DNA of 64,000 bases from JACCZX01 sp963729165 (GTDB taxonomy: Bacteria > Pseudomonadota > Gammaproteobacteria > Burkholderiales > Burkholderiaceae_F). The notes beneath the pieces are model-generated. The model was not told where the DNA came from and did not search any database. It saw only the letters and a list, made by a program, of their open reading frames with translations. Of this stretch, positions 52,267 through 62,919 are shown one piece after another. The stretch is from assembly GCA_963729165.1 (NCBI GenBank), contig CAVSMM010000007.1, positions 186,001 through 250,000 of the forward strand, written 5' to 3'. The position numbers and the translations under genes are program-made. How positions within the stretch are numbered: position 1 is the first letter of the stretch; every line of letters starts with the position of its first letter.

Positions 52267-54360
52267 CTAGCTCACCATGCCGTTGTGCCTTAGCAGTGCA
52301 TCGATCGTCGGCTTGCGGCCGCGGAATGCAACAAACGATTGCATCGCCGGGCGGCTGCCTCCGACCGCCAATACCTCGTCGAGAAACCGGCTGCCGATCA
52401 TGGAGCTGAGCACGCCACCCTCCTCGTTTTCTTCAAACGCCGAATACGCGTCAGCCGACAAAACTTCGGCCCATTTGTAGCTGTAATAGCCTGCGGCGTA
52501 ACCGCCCGCGAAGATGTGCGAGAAAGCGTGCGGAAAACGGTTGTATTCGGGGGGAACAAGCACTGAAACTTCACGCCGGACGTCCGCCAGCAGCTTCATG
52601 ACGTGTGCCTCGTCGGGCCATTCGTTCGCTGAATGCAGCAACATGTCGAACAGCGAAAACTCGAGCTGGCGTACCGTGCACATGCCGCTTTGAAAGTTCT
52701 TTGCCGCGAGCATTTTTTCAAACAGTGCTCGCGGCAGCTTCTCGCCGGTGTCGACGTGCCCGGTCAACATCTGCAGAACCTCCCACTCCCAGGCAAAGTT
52801 CTCCATGAATTGGGACGGCAGTTCGACGGCGTCCCACTCGACGCCCTGAATCCCCGATACCGACGGCTCGTCGACGCGCGTCAGCATGTGATGCAGCCCG
52901 TGGCCGAACTCGTGAAACAACGTCAGCACGTCGTCGTGCTTCAGGGTGGCGGGCTTGCCGCCGGACGGCCGCGAAAAATTGCAGGTCAAAAACGACACAG
53001 GAGTCGCGAGCGTGGTACGCCTTGCGCGCCGACTGCGCGCATCGCCCTGCCAGGCACCGCCTTGCTTATGGTCGCGGGCGTAGAGGTCCAGATAGAACTG
53101 TCCAACGAGCTGCCCGCGCAAATTTTCGATTCGATAGAAGCGCACATCCGGATGCCACACCGGCGCCGTTTCTTCGCGAATCGCGACGGCAAAGAGCGTT
53201 TCGATCACCTTGAACAACCCTGCAAGCACGCGCGGTTCGGTGAAGTATTGCTTCAGCTCCTGCTCGGAATACGAGTAGCGCTGCTCGCGCAACTTTTCGC
53301 TCGCGTACGACACATCCCAGGGCTGCAGGTCCGCGATGTCGAGATGCGTTGCGGCGAACTCGCGCAGCTCGGCGATGTCGCGCTCCGCATACGGCTTCGC
53401 GCGGCGCGCGAGATCGCGCAGAAACTCGAGCACATGCGCGGGACTTTCAGCCATTTTTGCCACCAGCGAGACTTCAGCAAAGCTCTTGTATCCAAGGAAC
53501 TGCGCGTGCTCACGGCGCAGCTTCAGTAGCTCGACCATCAGCGGGCCGTTGTTCCATTCGGGATTGCCGAACTCTGATGCCTTGGTCGAATAGGCGCGAT
53601 ACATCTGTTGACGCAGCGCGCGGTCATGCGCGTAATCGAGGATCGCCGAATAGCTCGGATACTGCAGTGAGATCTTGTAGCCGGTCTTACCGTCGGCCTG
53701 TGCCGACTCGGACAACATCTGCAGAGCATCCTGCGGCACACCGGCGAGCGCGCTGGCATCGTCGACATACAGCGCAAATGCGTTGGTTGCGTCGAGCACA
53801 TTTTCTGCAAAGCGCGTTGAAACCTGTGATTCGCGCTCGCGAATCTTCTTGAAGCGCTCTTTCTTGTCTGCCGCCAGTTCGGCGCCACCGAGGCGAAAAT
53901 CGCGCAGCTCGTTCTCCACGACCTTGCGACGGACGTCCGGCCACTGAGCAAAGTCTTCTGCGGCTGCCAGCGCCTTGAATTTTTGCGTACAGCGCGACGT
54001 TTTGCGAAAGCTCGGTCCAGAACTCCGTGAGCTTCGGCAGATTCGCGTTGTATTGCTCGCGCAAAGCGTCGGTGTGTCGACCACCGCGTTCATGTGGGAC
54101 ACCGCGCCCCACGCCCGCGCAAGCCGGTCGGTCGTCTCGTTCAGCGGCTCGACGACAGAATCCCATGTGACGTCCGAATCGTTTGCGGTGATACGCGACA
54201 CAACTTCACGTGCGCTCGCAAGTAGCTCGTCGATCGCAGGCGTGACATCGTCGCGGCTGGATACTGATCGAAGTGCGGCAGGCCAGTGAAGTCCAGCAGC
54301 GGATTTGCGGCGAGTTGTTCATGCGGGTGCGGTGCGTGAATTTGTTGAAGTGGTGTCCAT
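52267..54360 (-). CDS. prlC: Oligopeptidase A (PrlC), with N-terminal frameshifts
   Basis: A zinc M3 metallopeptidase that degrades oligopeptides and cleaved signal peptides in the cytoplasm. The zinc motif HEFGHGLHHML and GVEWDAVELPSQFMENFAWE are intact, as is the C-terminal FAGGYAAGYYSYKWAEVLSA. The N-terminus is broken: MDTTSTNSRTAP starts at 54360, then NPLLDFTGLPHFDQ, then VSRITANDSDVTWDSVVEPL and LREQYNANLPKLTEFWTELS in three frames. Breaks are near 54325, 54260, 54070 and 53985. The start is three bases after the folD stop. Confidence 0.9.
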
Positions 54361-54363
54361 CAC

Positions 54364-55228
54364 TCAGTCCGTGTGGATTTCGGCGCGGCGTTCGGCCGCT
54401 TCTACCGTGTTAGTCAAAAGCATTGCAATTGTCATTGGTCCGACGCCGCCGGGTACCGGCGAAATCCAGCCGGCCACTCGCTTGACGTTGTCGAAATCCA
54501 CGTCTCCGGCGAGCTTGCCATCCGGTGTGCGGTTGGTGCCGACGTCAATCACGACGGCGCCGGGCTTTACCATCTCCGCGGTCACGAGATTGCGTCGGCC
54601 CACCGCGGCCACCAGGATGTCGGCCGTGCGCGTGTGCGAAGCGAGGTCGCGCGTTTTGCTGTGCGCGATCGTGACGGTGGCGTTGGCCGCCAGCAGCAGC
54701 ATCGCCATCGGTTTGCCGACCATGTTCGAGCGTCCGAGCACGACTGCGTGACGGCCTTCGATCGTGGCGTTGATCGACTGCAGCATCTTCATCACGCCAT
54801 ACGGCGTACAAGAGCGAAAGTACGGCATTCCCATCAGCGTCAAGCCGGCGTTGATCGCGTGCAGGCCATCGACGTCCTTCTCGAAAGCGATCGACTCGAC
54901 CATCTTTGCCGAATCAAGGTGTTTCGGCAGCGGCGTTTGCACCAGAATGCCGTGCACGTCGGGATCGGCATTAAGTTGCCCGATGCGTGCCAGTAGCGCG
55001 ATCTCTGTCGTATCGGCCGGCAAGCCGGTCAATCGTCGAGCGAATGCCAATCTGCTCGCACGCGATAGCCCTTGTTGCGCACATAGACAGCCGAAGCCGG
55101 ATCGTCGCCCACAAGAATGACGGCGAGGCCCGGCCGGTGACCGGCAGCGTTCAGACGCTCGATGCGCGGGACCAGCGCGTTGCGTACTCGCTCGCAAGCG
55201 CCTTGCCATCGATAATGCGAGCAGTCAC
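54364..55228 (-). CDS. folD: FolD, methylene-THF dehydrogenase/cyclohydrolase, with frameshifts
   Basis: FolD interconverts one-carbon folate units and is usually essential. From GTG 55228 the product reads VTARIIDGKALASE, and after a shift near 55185 RNALVPRIERLNAAGHRPGL, AVILVGDDPASAVYVRNKGY, a shift near 55060, CEQIGIRSTIDRL, then a shift near 55025 (CTTGCC for CTGCC). The rest is continuous: ADPDVHGILVQTPLPKHLD, PCTPYG-type FRSCTPYGVM, VVLGRSNMVGKPMAMLLL and the end GGVGPMTIAMLLTNTV. Confidence 0.9.
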
Positions 55229-55298
55229 GACCGTCCCGTCTCGGTTGTTATGAGCAACCGACGAGTTTACGAGGGCTAGCCGGCGCAGTGCGATCGAC

Positions 55299-55940
55299 CT
55301 ACTGGCGCAGCGCACCTCCCGTCAGTACGGTGCGCATCAAATCGGCCACAGTGTTCGCGTTCATCTTGTCCATGATATTGGCGCGGTGCGCTTCGACGGT
55401 CTTGATCGAGATCCCTAGATCATCGGCGATTTGCTTGTTCAAGCGGCCGGCGACGATGCGCTCAAGCACCTGTTGCTCGCGCGGAGTGAGCTTGCCGAGC
55501 AGCGCTTCGCTCAAGCGTTGCCGCTCGGTGGCCGATGCGTGCGCGCGTGCTTCGGCAAGCATGCGCTCGACCAGCGCCTTCAACGCCGCCTGATCGAACG
55601 GCTTCTCGATGAAATCGACCGCTCCCTTTTTCATCGTTGACACCGCCATCGGCACGTCGCCGTGGCCGGTGATGAAAATGATCGGCAATCGCGACTTGCG
55701 AGTGATCAGCTGCTCCTGCAGCTCGAGCCCACTCATTCCCGGCATGCGGACGTCGAAAATCGCAACGGCGATCGCGGCAGGATCGTGCTTCGCCAGAAAC
55801 TCTTCCGCGCTGGTAAAGCCGATCACGCGATAGCGGCTTGCCTCGAGTAACCATTGCACCGAATCGCGTACCGCGTCGTCGTCGTCGACGACATACACGA
55901 CGCCCATCGTTTCCGCGCTTTCGCTCGCCCGTTCGTTCAC
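55299..55940 (-). CDS. FixJ/LuxR-type response regulator
   Basis: A 213-residue regulator with a receiver (YVVDDDDAVRDSVQWLLEAS, phospho-acceptor Asp63 in IFDVRMPG, Lys in IEKPFDQ) and a LuxR-type DNA-binding domain (LTPREQQVLERIVAGRLNKQ, IADDLGISIKTVEAHRANI). It overlaps the end of its kinase gene (GTGA), so the two are co-translated. The receiver-to-HTH linker is short as in FixJ. The start is GTG 55940. Confidence 0.93.
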   Translation of the reverse strand: MNERASESAETMGVVYVVDDDDAVRDSVQWLLEASRYRVIGFTSAEEFLAKHDPAAIAVAIFDVRMPGMSGLELQEQLITRKSRLPIIFITGHGDVPMAVSTMKKGAVDFIEKPFDQAALKALVERMLAEARAHASATERQRLSEALLGKLTPREQQVLERIVAGRLNKQIADDLGISIKTVEAHRANIMDKMNANTVADLMRTVLTGGALRQ

Positions 55941-58330
55941 TCGACATCCTCCTTTGCTTCACTCGACGCCAACGGCAGCGTGAACGTGAAGATCGCGCCG
56001 CCCTCAGGGTTGCGCTCGACGTTCAGGCGGCCATGATGAAATTCGACGATCGAGCGGCAAATATTGAGCCCCATTCCCATCCCTTCGGATTTCGTGCTGA
56101 AAAACGGTTGGAACAGATTCGTGCGCTGCAGTTCCGAAACGCCGGACCCGCGATCGATCACCGAAAACTCGGCCATATCGTCCTGCCGGCGAACCACCAG
56201 GTCGATCCTGCGCAGCGCAGCCTGATCCATCGCATCGACAGCATTCTTCAACAGGTTCAGCAGCAACTGTTCGATCAAGATCGGATCGACGTCCAGTGGC
56301 GGAAGTCCCGCCTGCACATCGGTACGAATCGTGATGCCCTTTTTCGCTGCTTCGATATCGGCAAAGCCAATCGCGTCTTCGACGATGCGCGCCACCTCTG
56401 TCGGGCGCCGCCGCGGCTCGGAGCGTTTAACGAACTCCCGAATGCGCCGAATGATGTTGCCTGCGCGCTGCGCCTGTCCCGCGGTCTTCTCCAGCGCCGG
56501 CAGCAGCTCTTCATTCGACATGCCGCCGTCCTTCATGCGCGTCACCGCGCCCAGGCTGTAGTTGGTGATGGCCGTCAGCGGCTGGTTCAGCTCATGCGCC
56601 AGCGATGACGCCATCTCGCCCATCGTCATCAGGCGCGACGTCAACTCGACCTTCTCCTGCTGCTGCCGCACGATGTTTTCGGTGGCCTTGCGCTCGGTGA
56701 TGTCGGTCGCGATCTGCAGTCGGACATCGCGACCGTCGACCCAGCGCACGTTGCGCGTGCGCACATCGAACCAGCGCGAGACCTCCGCGTCGAAAGCCTC
56801 GCCGGCGACTGCGTTGTGCGAAAGCGACGCGCGCAGCCGGCGATGACCGGCCGGCGTCGACCCATAGAGATCACGATAGCTGCGGTTCGCAAACAGCAAT
56901 TCGTCGCCGCGATCGTCGGCGACCACCGACACCGCGGCATCGAGGGATTCGAGCACCGTGGTGAACCGCTCGTGCGCGGAAGCGAGTTGTTCGCTGATGC
57001 GATTCGGCTCGGTGATGTCTGCCATCGCCGACATCCATCCCAGCTGTTCGCCATCGTCGGTCAGCAACGCGGAGAAGTACAGACGCGCATCGAACAGCGT
57101 GCCGTCACGACGCAGGACTTTCAGCTCGAACCCGCTCGCAGGCGCCTTGCCGGCCAGGACGATCGCGAGCTTGGCTTGGTACTCGGCGTGCCGGTCAGGA
57201 GGCCAATAGGGAAAGGGCGGTGACTTGCCGATCAGCTCCTCGGCAGGCCAGCCCGTCATCTGCACGAACGCCTGGTTCACGTGCCGCAGCACACCGCTGC
57301 GGTCGATGACGCCCATGCCTGTTGCGAGCGAATCTTCCATCGAGCGGCGAAACGCAGTTTCGGTGCGCAGTACGCGTTCAACCTGCGCCTGCTTGACGTC
57401 GCGCCGCGCGAGTGCGACCAATGTGACCATTACGATCAGCGTCAGCCCTACAACCAGCCATGACAGCGCGTTGCCGAGTATCGGCGAGCGCTGCCTGAAC
57501 GGCGATGCCTGCACCATGATGCCGTCCGACAGCAGCGGAGCGCGCACCGCGTAGCGCGGCTCGCCGGCGGGCACTTCGCTGCTGGTCGAGGTGGCCAGTA
57601 TCGTGCCGTCATCGTCGCGCAGCGCAATCCGATAACGCTGGCCCAACTCAGGCTTGACGGTTTGCCGAAGCAGCTCGGGCAACGAAACGCGTGCCAGAAC
57701 CGCGCCGACGTAACGGTCGTCGCTAAAAACCGGCGCGACCAGATCGGTGAATGGGCTGCCGTTGTCGGAGCTCGGTCGCGACTCGTCTTCGTAAGGTGGC
57801 GAAAAGGAAGTCGAGTGCGTCTCGCGCGCGCGCTTGATCACCGAACGTATGACTTCCGCGCCGATCTCCGACGTTGCGGGGCGTGCCCAATCTGCAAGTG
57901 GACTCGGCGATTGCACCGACCATCGAACGCGATTCTTGCTGTCGACGTAGGCCAGATGCAGCAGCTCCGGTTTGGACATCATCAATTCGCGGCCGGTCGA
58001 TGCGAAGCGGTCTTCGTTGTACTTCGCATCGCCGATTTCAAGTCCGATGCTCGTCGTGGCCTCGGTCATCGTTTGCAACCGAAGCGACAGCGACTGCGCC
58101 ACAGTGTCGACGTCTCGCGTCAGCGCGTCGCGCTGCAACGCGCGATCTTCATTGATCAACAGATACGCAAGCCCGGCAATCGAAATCGCGAGCACCAGGA
58201 TGGCGAGCAAGTGCGCGTAACGGCTGAGACTGAAGCCGTTTTCTTTCGCGCGCGCCAACGGATCGAAGGCGAGCAGCACGGAGTCGGTCGGCGGAGTGGA
58301 GCGGGCACGCATCAGCGCTCGTTCATTCAA
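55937..58330 (-). CDS. FixL-like PAS-domain sensor histidine kinase
   Basis: A 797-residue membrane kinase. It has one N-terminal helix (residues about 40-62), a periplasmic sensor of about 240 residues, a second helix (near 290-310), two PAS domains (GMGVIDRSGVLRHVNQAFVQ and DAAVSVVADDRGDELLFANR), an HisKA of the FixL type (MGEMASSLAHELNQPLTAIT) and an intact HATPase (LLLNLLKNAVDAMD, DRGSGV, GMGMGLNICRSIVE). No heme-binding PAS histidine was identified, so the signal is unknown. It is divergent from the aceE operon. Confidence 0.93.
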   Translation of the reverse strand: MNERALMRARSTPPTDSVLLAFDPLARAKENGFSLSRYAHLLAILVLAISIAGLAYLLINEDRALQRDALTRDVDTVAQSLSLRLQTMTEATTSIGLEIGDAKYNEDRFASTGRELMMSKPELLHLAYVDSKNRVRWSVQSPSPLADWARPATSEIGAEVIRSVIKRARETHSTSFSPPYEDESRPSSDNGSPFTDLVAPVFSDDRYVGAVLARVSLPELLRQTVKPELGQRYRIALRDDDGTILATSTSSEVPAGEPRYAVRAPLLSDGIMVQASPFRQRSPILGNALSWLVVGLTLIVMVTLVALARRDVKQAQVERVLRTETAFRRSMEDSLATGMGVIDRSGVLRHVNQAFVQMTGWPAEELIGKSPPFPYWPPDRHAEYQAKLAIVLAGKAPASGFELKVLRRDGTLFDARLYFSALLTDDGEQLGWMSAMADITEPNRISEQLASAHERFTTVLESLDAAVSVVADDRGDELLFANRSYRDLYGSTPAGHRRLRASLSHNAVAGEAFDAEVSRWFDVRTRNVRWVDGRDVRLQIATDITERKATENIVRQQQEKVELTSRLMTMGEMASSLAHELNQPLTAITNYSLGAVTRMKDGGMSNEELLPALEKTAGQAQRAGNIIRRIREFVKRSEPRRRPTEVARIVEDAIGFADIEAAKKGITIRTDVQAGLPPLDVDPILIEQLLLNLLKNAVDAMDQAALRRIDLVVRRQDDMAEFSVIDRGSGVSELQRTNLFQPFFSTKSEGMGMGLNICRSIVEFHHGRLNVERNPEGGAIFTFTLPLASSEAKEDVE

Positions 58331-58496
58331 TGACTGGCGGCGGAACGCCGCGAAGCGAGGCCTATTATGGACAGCACTGAGGCCTGCTCATCGACCCTTC
58401 GTCCGCAGCCTTGGATTTCGTATCATGAAAATGAATGCCGCTATTTGAAAATAGGCTGAGGGCTGGTATCGTCGTGCAACAACGATAGGAGACTGT

Positions 58497-61196
58497 ATGT
58501 CCGCACTTTTCCAACAAGCGGCCAACGACCCCGATACGCTTGAAACCGCCGAGTGGCTCGATGCGCTAGAAACGGTGATCGAACGTGAGGGCCCTGAGCG
58601 TGCTCACTTTCTTCTCGAAGCGCTGATCGATAAAGCGCGCCGCTCCGGAACCCACCTTCCGTATTCGGCCAACACCGCCTACATCAACACAATTCCGCCG
58701 CACCTCGAAGAGCATTCGCCCGGCGACGCAGCGATCGAAGAGCGCATTCGCTCGTACAACCGATGGAATGCGATGGCGATCGTGGTGCGTGCAAACCGCG
58801 GCGAGGGCGAGCTCGGCGGACACATCGCCAGTTATGCATCGTCGAGCACGCTGATGGAAGTGGGGTTCAATCACTTCTGGCGTGCGCCGTCGGCCGACTT
58901 TGGCGGAGACCTGATCTACTTTCAAGGGCATTGCTCTGCAGGCGTTTACGCACGTGCTTTCTTCGAAGGACGCTTGACCGAAGAGCAGCTCGTCAATTTT
59001 CGGCGTGACGTCGATGGCAAGGGAGTGACGTCATATCCACACCCCAAGTTGATGCCGGAGTTCTGGCAGTTTCCGACAGTGTCGATGGGCCTCGGCCCGA
59101 TTCAAGGCATCTATCAGGCGCGCTTCCTTAAGTATCTGCACGCGCGCGGCATCGCGAACACCGAAGGACGCAAAGTGTGGGTGTTCTGCGGTGACGGGGA
59201 AATGGACGAGCCGGAGTCGCTCGGTGCGATCGGACTGGCAGCGCGCGAAAAACTCGACAACCTCATTTTCGTCGTTAACTGCAATCTGCAGCGGCTCGAC
59301 GGCCCGGTGCGCGGCAATGGCAAGATCATTCAGGAGCTCGAAGGCACATTTCGAGGGGCCGGCTGGAACGTACTGAAAATAATTTGGGGTTCGTACTGGG
59401 ATCCGCTGCTTGCCCGCGATCGCGAAGGCCGATTGTTGCGCGTGATGGAAGAAACCGTCGACGGTGAGTATCAGAACTTCAAGGCCAACGACGGCGCGTT
59501 CGTGCGCAAGAATTTCTTCGGCAAGGATCCGAAACTGCTCGAAATGGTCTCGCGCATGAGCGACGACGACATTTGGCGGCTCAACCGAGGCGGACACGAT
59601 CCGCACAAGATTTACGCGGCGTATTCGGTTGCCAGTAAACATACCGGCCAACCCACGGTGATTCTGGCGAAGACCGTCAAGGGTTACGGAATGGGCAAAG
59701 TCGGTGAAGGCAAGAACCCGACACATCAGTTGAAAAAGCTCGACGACGCCGCGATCCGCGAATTCCGCGATCGATTCGCGATCCCGGTGCCCGACGACAG
59801 ACTCGAGCAGGTTCCGTTCTTCAAGCCCGCGGCCGATTCAGCCGAAATGAAATACCTGCTCGAGCGGCGGCGTGCTCTCGGCGGATTCTTGCCGCAGCGC
59901 CGTCGCACCGCCGATGAAAAAATCGCGGCGCCCGGACTCGACACGTTTCAGGCGGTGCTCGAGCCGACCTCCGAAGGTCGCGAGATATCGACGACACAGG
60001 CGTTCGTGCGCTCGCTGACACAGCTGGTGCGCGACAAGAACGTCGGCCCGCGCGTCGTACCGATCATTCCCGATGAGGCGCGCACCTTTGGCATGGAAGG
60101 CATGTTTCGACAGCTCGGCATCTACTCGTCGCAGGGGCAGCTGTACGAGCCGGTCGACAAAGACCAGGTGATGTATTACCGCGAAGACAAGAAGGGTCAG
60201 ATTCTTGAGGAAGGGATCAACGAAGCTGGTGCGATGAGTTCATGGATTGCGGCGGCGACTTCATACTCGACCAACAACCGCATCATGATCCCGTTCTACA
60301 TTTTCTATTCGATGTTCGGCTTCCAGCGCATCGGCGATCTGGCGTGGGCCGCCGGCGACATGCAGGCGCGCGGATTTTTGCTCGGAGCAACGGCGGGACG
60401 CACGACTTTGAACGGCGAGGGATTGCAACATCAGGACGGGCATTCGCATCTAATGTCCGCGACGATTCCCAATTGCATCAGTTACGACCCGACCTTTGCG
60501 CACGAAGTGGCGGTCATCATTCAGCACGGATTGAAGCGGATGGTGGAGAACCAGGAAAACGTCTGGTACTACATCACACTGATGAACGAGAACTATCCGC
60601 AGCCTGGACTGAAGAAAGGGCAGGAGGACGGGATTCTGAAAGGGATGTACCGGCTGCGCGAGGGTCCGGCCGGAAGCGGAACGGGAAAATCGATTCCGCG
60701 CGTGCAGTTGCTGGGAAGTGGCACGATTTTGCGCGAAGCGATCGCTGCTGCCGACATGCTCGAAAAGGACTGGGGCGTTGCAGGCGATGTGTGGAGCGTG
60801 ACCAGCTTTACCGAATTGCGCCGCGACGGCATCGATGCCGAGCGTTGGAATCTGCTGCATCCCACCGATAAGCCACGTAAGCCTTACGTAACACAAGAGC
60901 TCGAAAAAAGCGCGGGGCCGATGGTTGCCACCAGCGACTACATGCGTCTATTTGCCGATCAGATCCGTGCTTATATTCCGCGCGGCCGCGACTATCGCGT
61001 GCTGGGCACCGACGGGTTCGGTCGGTCGGACACGCGCGCCAAGCTGCGCGAGTTCTTCGAAGTCGATCGGCGCTATGTCACCATCGCTGCACTGCGGGCG
61101 CTGGCCGACGAAGGCACAGTGCCGGCGTCAAAAGTTGCCGATGCGATCAAGAAGTACGGCATCGATGCAAGCAAGCCCAATCCGGTCACGGTGTAG
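58497..61196 (+). CDS. aceE: Pyruvate dehydrogenase E1 component AceE
   Basis: E1 decarboxylates pyruvate with thiamine diphosphate and passes the acetyl group to E2. The 899-residue protein is the full-length homodimeric type. It starts MSALFQQAANDPDTLETAEW, has the substrate-channel HxxxH-type GHIASYASSSTLMEVGFNHF, the ThDP motif GDGEMDEPESLG with the following NN/NCN, and the C-terminal TDGFGRSDTRAKLREFFEVD. GATAGGAG precedes the start, and the 163 bases upstream hold its promoter region. It is first in aceE-aceF-(BPH)-lpdA. Confidence 0.97.
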   Translation: MSALFQQAANDPDTLETAEWLDALETVIEREGPERAHFLLEALIDKARRSGTHLPYSANTAYINTIPPHLEEHSPGDAAIEERIRSYNRWNAMAIVVRANRGEGELGGHIASYASSSTLMEVGFNHFWRAPSADFGGDLIYFQGHCSAGVYARAFFEGRLTEEQLVNFRRDVDGKGVTSYPHPKLMPEFWQFPTVSMGLGPIQGIYQARFLKYLHARGIANTEGRKVWVFCGDGEMDEPESLGAIGLAAREKLDNLIFVVNCNLQRLDGPVRGNGKIIQELEGTFRGAGWNVLKIIWGSYWDPLLARDREGRLLRVMEETVDGEYQNFKANDGAFVRKNFFGKDPKLLEMVSRMSDDDIWRLNRGGHDPHKIYAAYSVASKHTGQPTVILAKTVKGYGMGKVGEGKNPTHQLKKLDDAAIREFRDRFAIPVPDDRLEQVPFFKPAADSAEMKYLLERRRALGGFLPQRRRTADEKIAAPGLDTFQAVLEPTSEGREISTTQAFVRSLTQLVRDKNVGPRVVPIIPDEARTFGMEGMFRQLGIYSSQGQLYEPVDKDQVMYYREDKKGQILEEGINEAGAMSSWIAAATSYSTNNRIMIPFYIFYSMFGFQRIGDLAWAAGDMQARGFLLGATAGRTTLNGEGLQHQDGHSHLMSATIPNCISYDPTFAHEVAVIIQHGLKRMVENQENVWYYITLMNENYPQPGLKKGQEDGILKGMYRLREGPAGSGTGKSIPRVQLLGSGTILREAIAAADMLEKDWGVAGDVWSVTSFTELRRDGIDAERWNLLHPTDKPRKPYVTQELEKSAGPMVATSDYMRLFADQIRAYIPRGRDYRVLGTDGFGRSDTRAKLREFFEVDRRYVTIAALRALADEGTVPASKVADAIKKYGIDASKPNPVTV

Positions 61197-61205
61197 GGCC
61201 GAGCG

Positions 61206-62915
61206 ATGGCACAACAAGTCGAAGTGAAGGTTCCCGACATCGGTGACTTCAAGGACGTCGAAGTCATCGAGCTGTTGGTCAAGCCCGGTGATGCGATTGC
61301 GAAGGACCAGTCGCTGATCACGGTGGAAAGCGACAAGGCGTCGATGGAAATTCCGTCGTCAGCCGCCGGCATCGTCAAACAATTGATGGTGAAGCTGGGT
61401 GACAAGGTGTCGAAAGACTCGCCGCTGTTGGTGATCGACAGCGAGGCGCAGTCCGCTCCCGCTGCGAATGCTGCAGCACCCGCCGCTAGCCCTGCACCCG
61501 CTGGTGCACCGCCCGCTAGCGCACGGCCAGGAGCCACGGCGCCCGCAGCCGCGGTGCCCGCTCCGGCCAGGCAAGCCTCGGCGGACGGCATTGAAATCAC
61601 CGTGCCCGATATCGGCGACTTCAAGGACGTCGAGGTCATCGAACTGTTGGTCAAGCCCGGCGACACCGTGGCGAAGGATCAATCGCTGATCACGGTGGAA
61701 AGCGACAAGGCGTCGATGGAGATTCCGTCGTCGCACGCAGGCGTGATTAAAGCGCTGAAGATCAAGCTGGGCGATAAAGTGTCGAAAGGAACGCCGCTGG
61801 CGACACTGACCGCGACAGCTGGCGCCGCCGCGCCTGAGTCTGCGCAACCGGCGGCCGCGCCACCGCCGTCTTCGTCGATCGCAGCAGCGCCCGAGCCAGA
61901 AGCTGTAGAAACGCCAACACGCTCACACGCGTTTGCCACCGAGATGGGAGCTCGCCCTGAGCCGCTCGATCTCGGTCCAACGCCTGGCGCCAAGCCGCAC
62001 GCGTCGCCGTCGGTGCGCAAGTTCGCGCGCGAGCTCGGCGTTGAGCTGGCCGCGGTGCGAGGCAGTGGTCCGAAGGGACGCATCACCGAAGACGACGTGC
62101 GCTCCCACGTGAAAGATGTGATGACGAGCGGAGCGAAGCCGACGGGAAGTGCCGCTGCATCGGCCGGCGTGGCGTCGCATCTGCCGGCGTGGCCGCAAAT
62201 CGACTTTGCGAAATTCGGACCCATCAAGCGCGTTGAAATGTCGCGCATCCGAAGAATTTCAGGCCCCGCGCTGACGCGCAACTGGGTGACGATTCCTCAT
62301 GTCACCAATCACGACGACGCCGATATCACCGAGCTCGAAGCTTTCCGTGTGCAGCTGAATAAGGAAAACGAAAAGAGCGGTCTCAAGCTGACGATGTTGG
62401 CTTTTCTGATCAAGGCATGCGTTTCAGCGCTTAAGAAATTTCCCGAGTTCAATTCTTCGATCGATGCTGAAACCGGCGATGCCGTGATCCTGAAGGATTA
62501 TTTCCACATCGGGTTTGCAGCCGATACGCCGAATGGGTTAGTGGTACCCGTCGTCCGGGACGCAGACAAGAAAGGCGTCATCGATATCGCGCAGGAAACT
62601 GCCGCGCTCGCGGCAAAGGCGCGCGATGGCAAGCTTGCACCGGCCGACATGCAGGGCGGCACGTTCTCGATCTCCTCGCTGGGCGGAATCGGCGGCACGT
62701 ATTTCACGCCGATCATCAATGCGCCGGAAGTTGCGATTCTCGGCGTATGCCGCTCGCAAACGCGACCGGTGTGGGACGGCAAGCAATTTGAGCCACGCCT
62801 GATTCTGCCGCTGTCGCTGTCGTGGGATCACCGCGTCGTTGATGGCGCCGGCGCAGCGCGCTTCAACGCCTATCTTGCGCAGGTACTCGCAGACTTCCGC
62901 CGCGTGCTTTTGTGA
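61206..62915 (+). CDS. aceF: Dihydrolipoyl acetyltransferase E2 AceF
   Basis: E2 forms the core of the pyruvate dehydrogenase complex. The 569-residue protein has two lipoyl domains (residues 4-78 and 129-203, lipoyl lysines 44 and 168 in ESDKAS), Ala/Pro-rich linkers, an E3-binding domain (ASPSVRKFARELGVELAAVR, then GSGPKGRITEDDV) and a catalytic domain ending with SWDHRVVDGAGAARF (catalytic His). The two lipoyl domains are nearly identical at the DNA level. Confidence 0.96.
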   Translation: MAQQVEVKVPDIGDFKDVEVIELLVKPGDAIAKDQSLITVESDKASMEIPSSAAGIVKQLMVKLGDKVSKDSPLLVIDSEAQSAPAANAAAPAASPAPAGAPPASARPGATAPAAAVPAPARQASADGIEITVPDIGDFKDVEVIELLVKPGDTVAKDQSLITVESDKASMEIPSSHAGVIKALKIKLGDKVSKGTPLATLTATAGAAAPESAQPAAAPPPSSSIAAAPEPEAVETPTRSHAFATEMGARPEPLDLGPTPGAKPHASPSVRKFARELGVELAAVRGSGPKGRITEDDVRSHVKDVMTSGAKPTGSAAASAGVASHLPAWPQIDFAKFGPIKRVEMSRIRRISGPALTRNWVTIPHVTNHDDADITELEAFRVQLNKENEKSGLKLTMLAFLIKACVSALKKFPEFNSSIDAETGDAVILKDYFHIGFAADTPNGLVVPVVRDADKKGVIDIAQETAALAAKARDGKLAPADMQGGTFSISSLGGIGGTYFTPIINAPEVAILGVCRSQTRPVWDGKQFEPRLILPLSLSWDHRVVDGAGAARFNAYLAQVLADFRRVLL

Positions 62916-62919
62916 AGCA

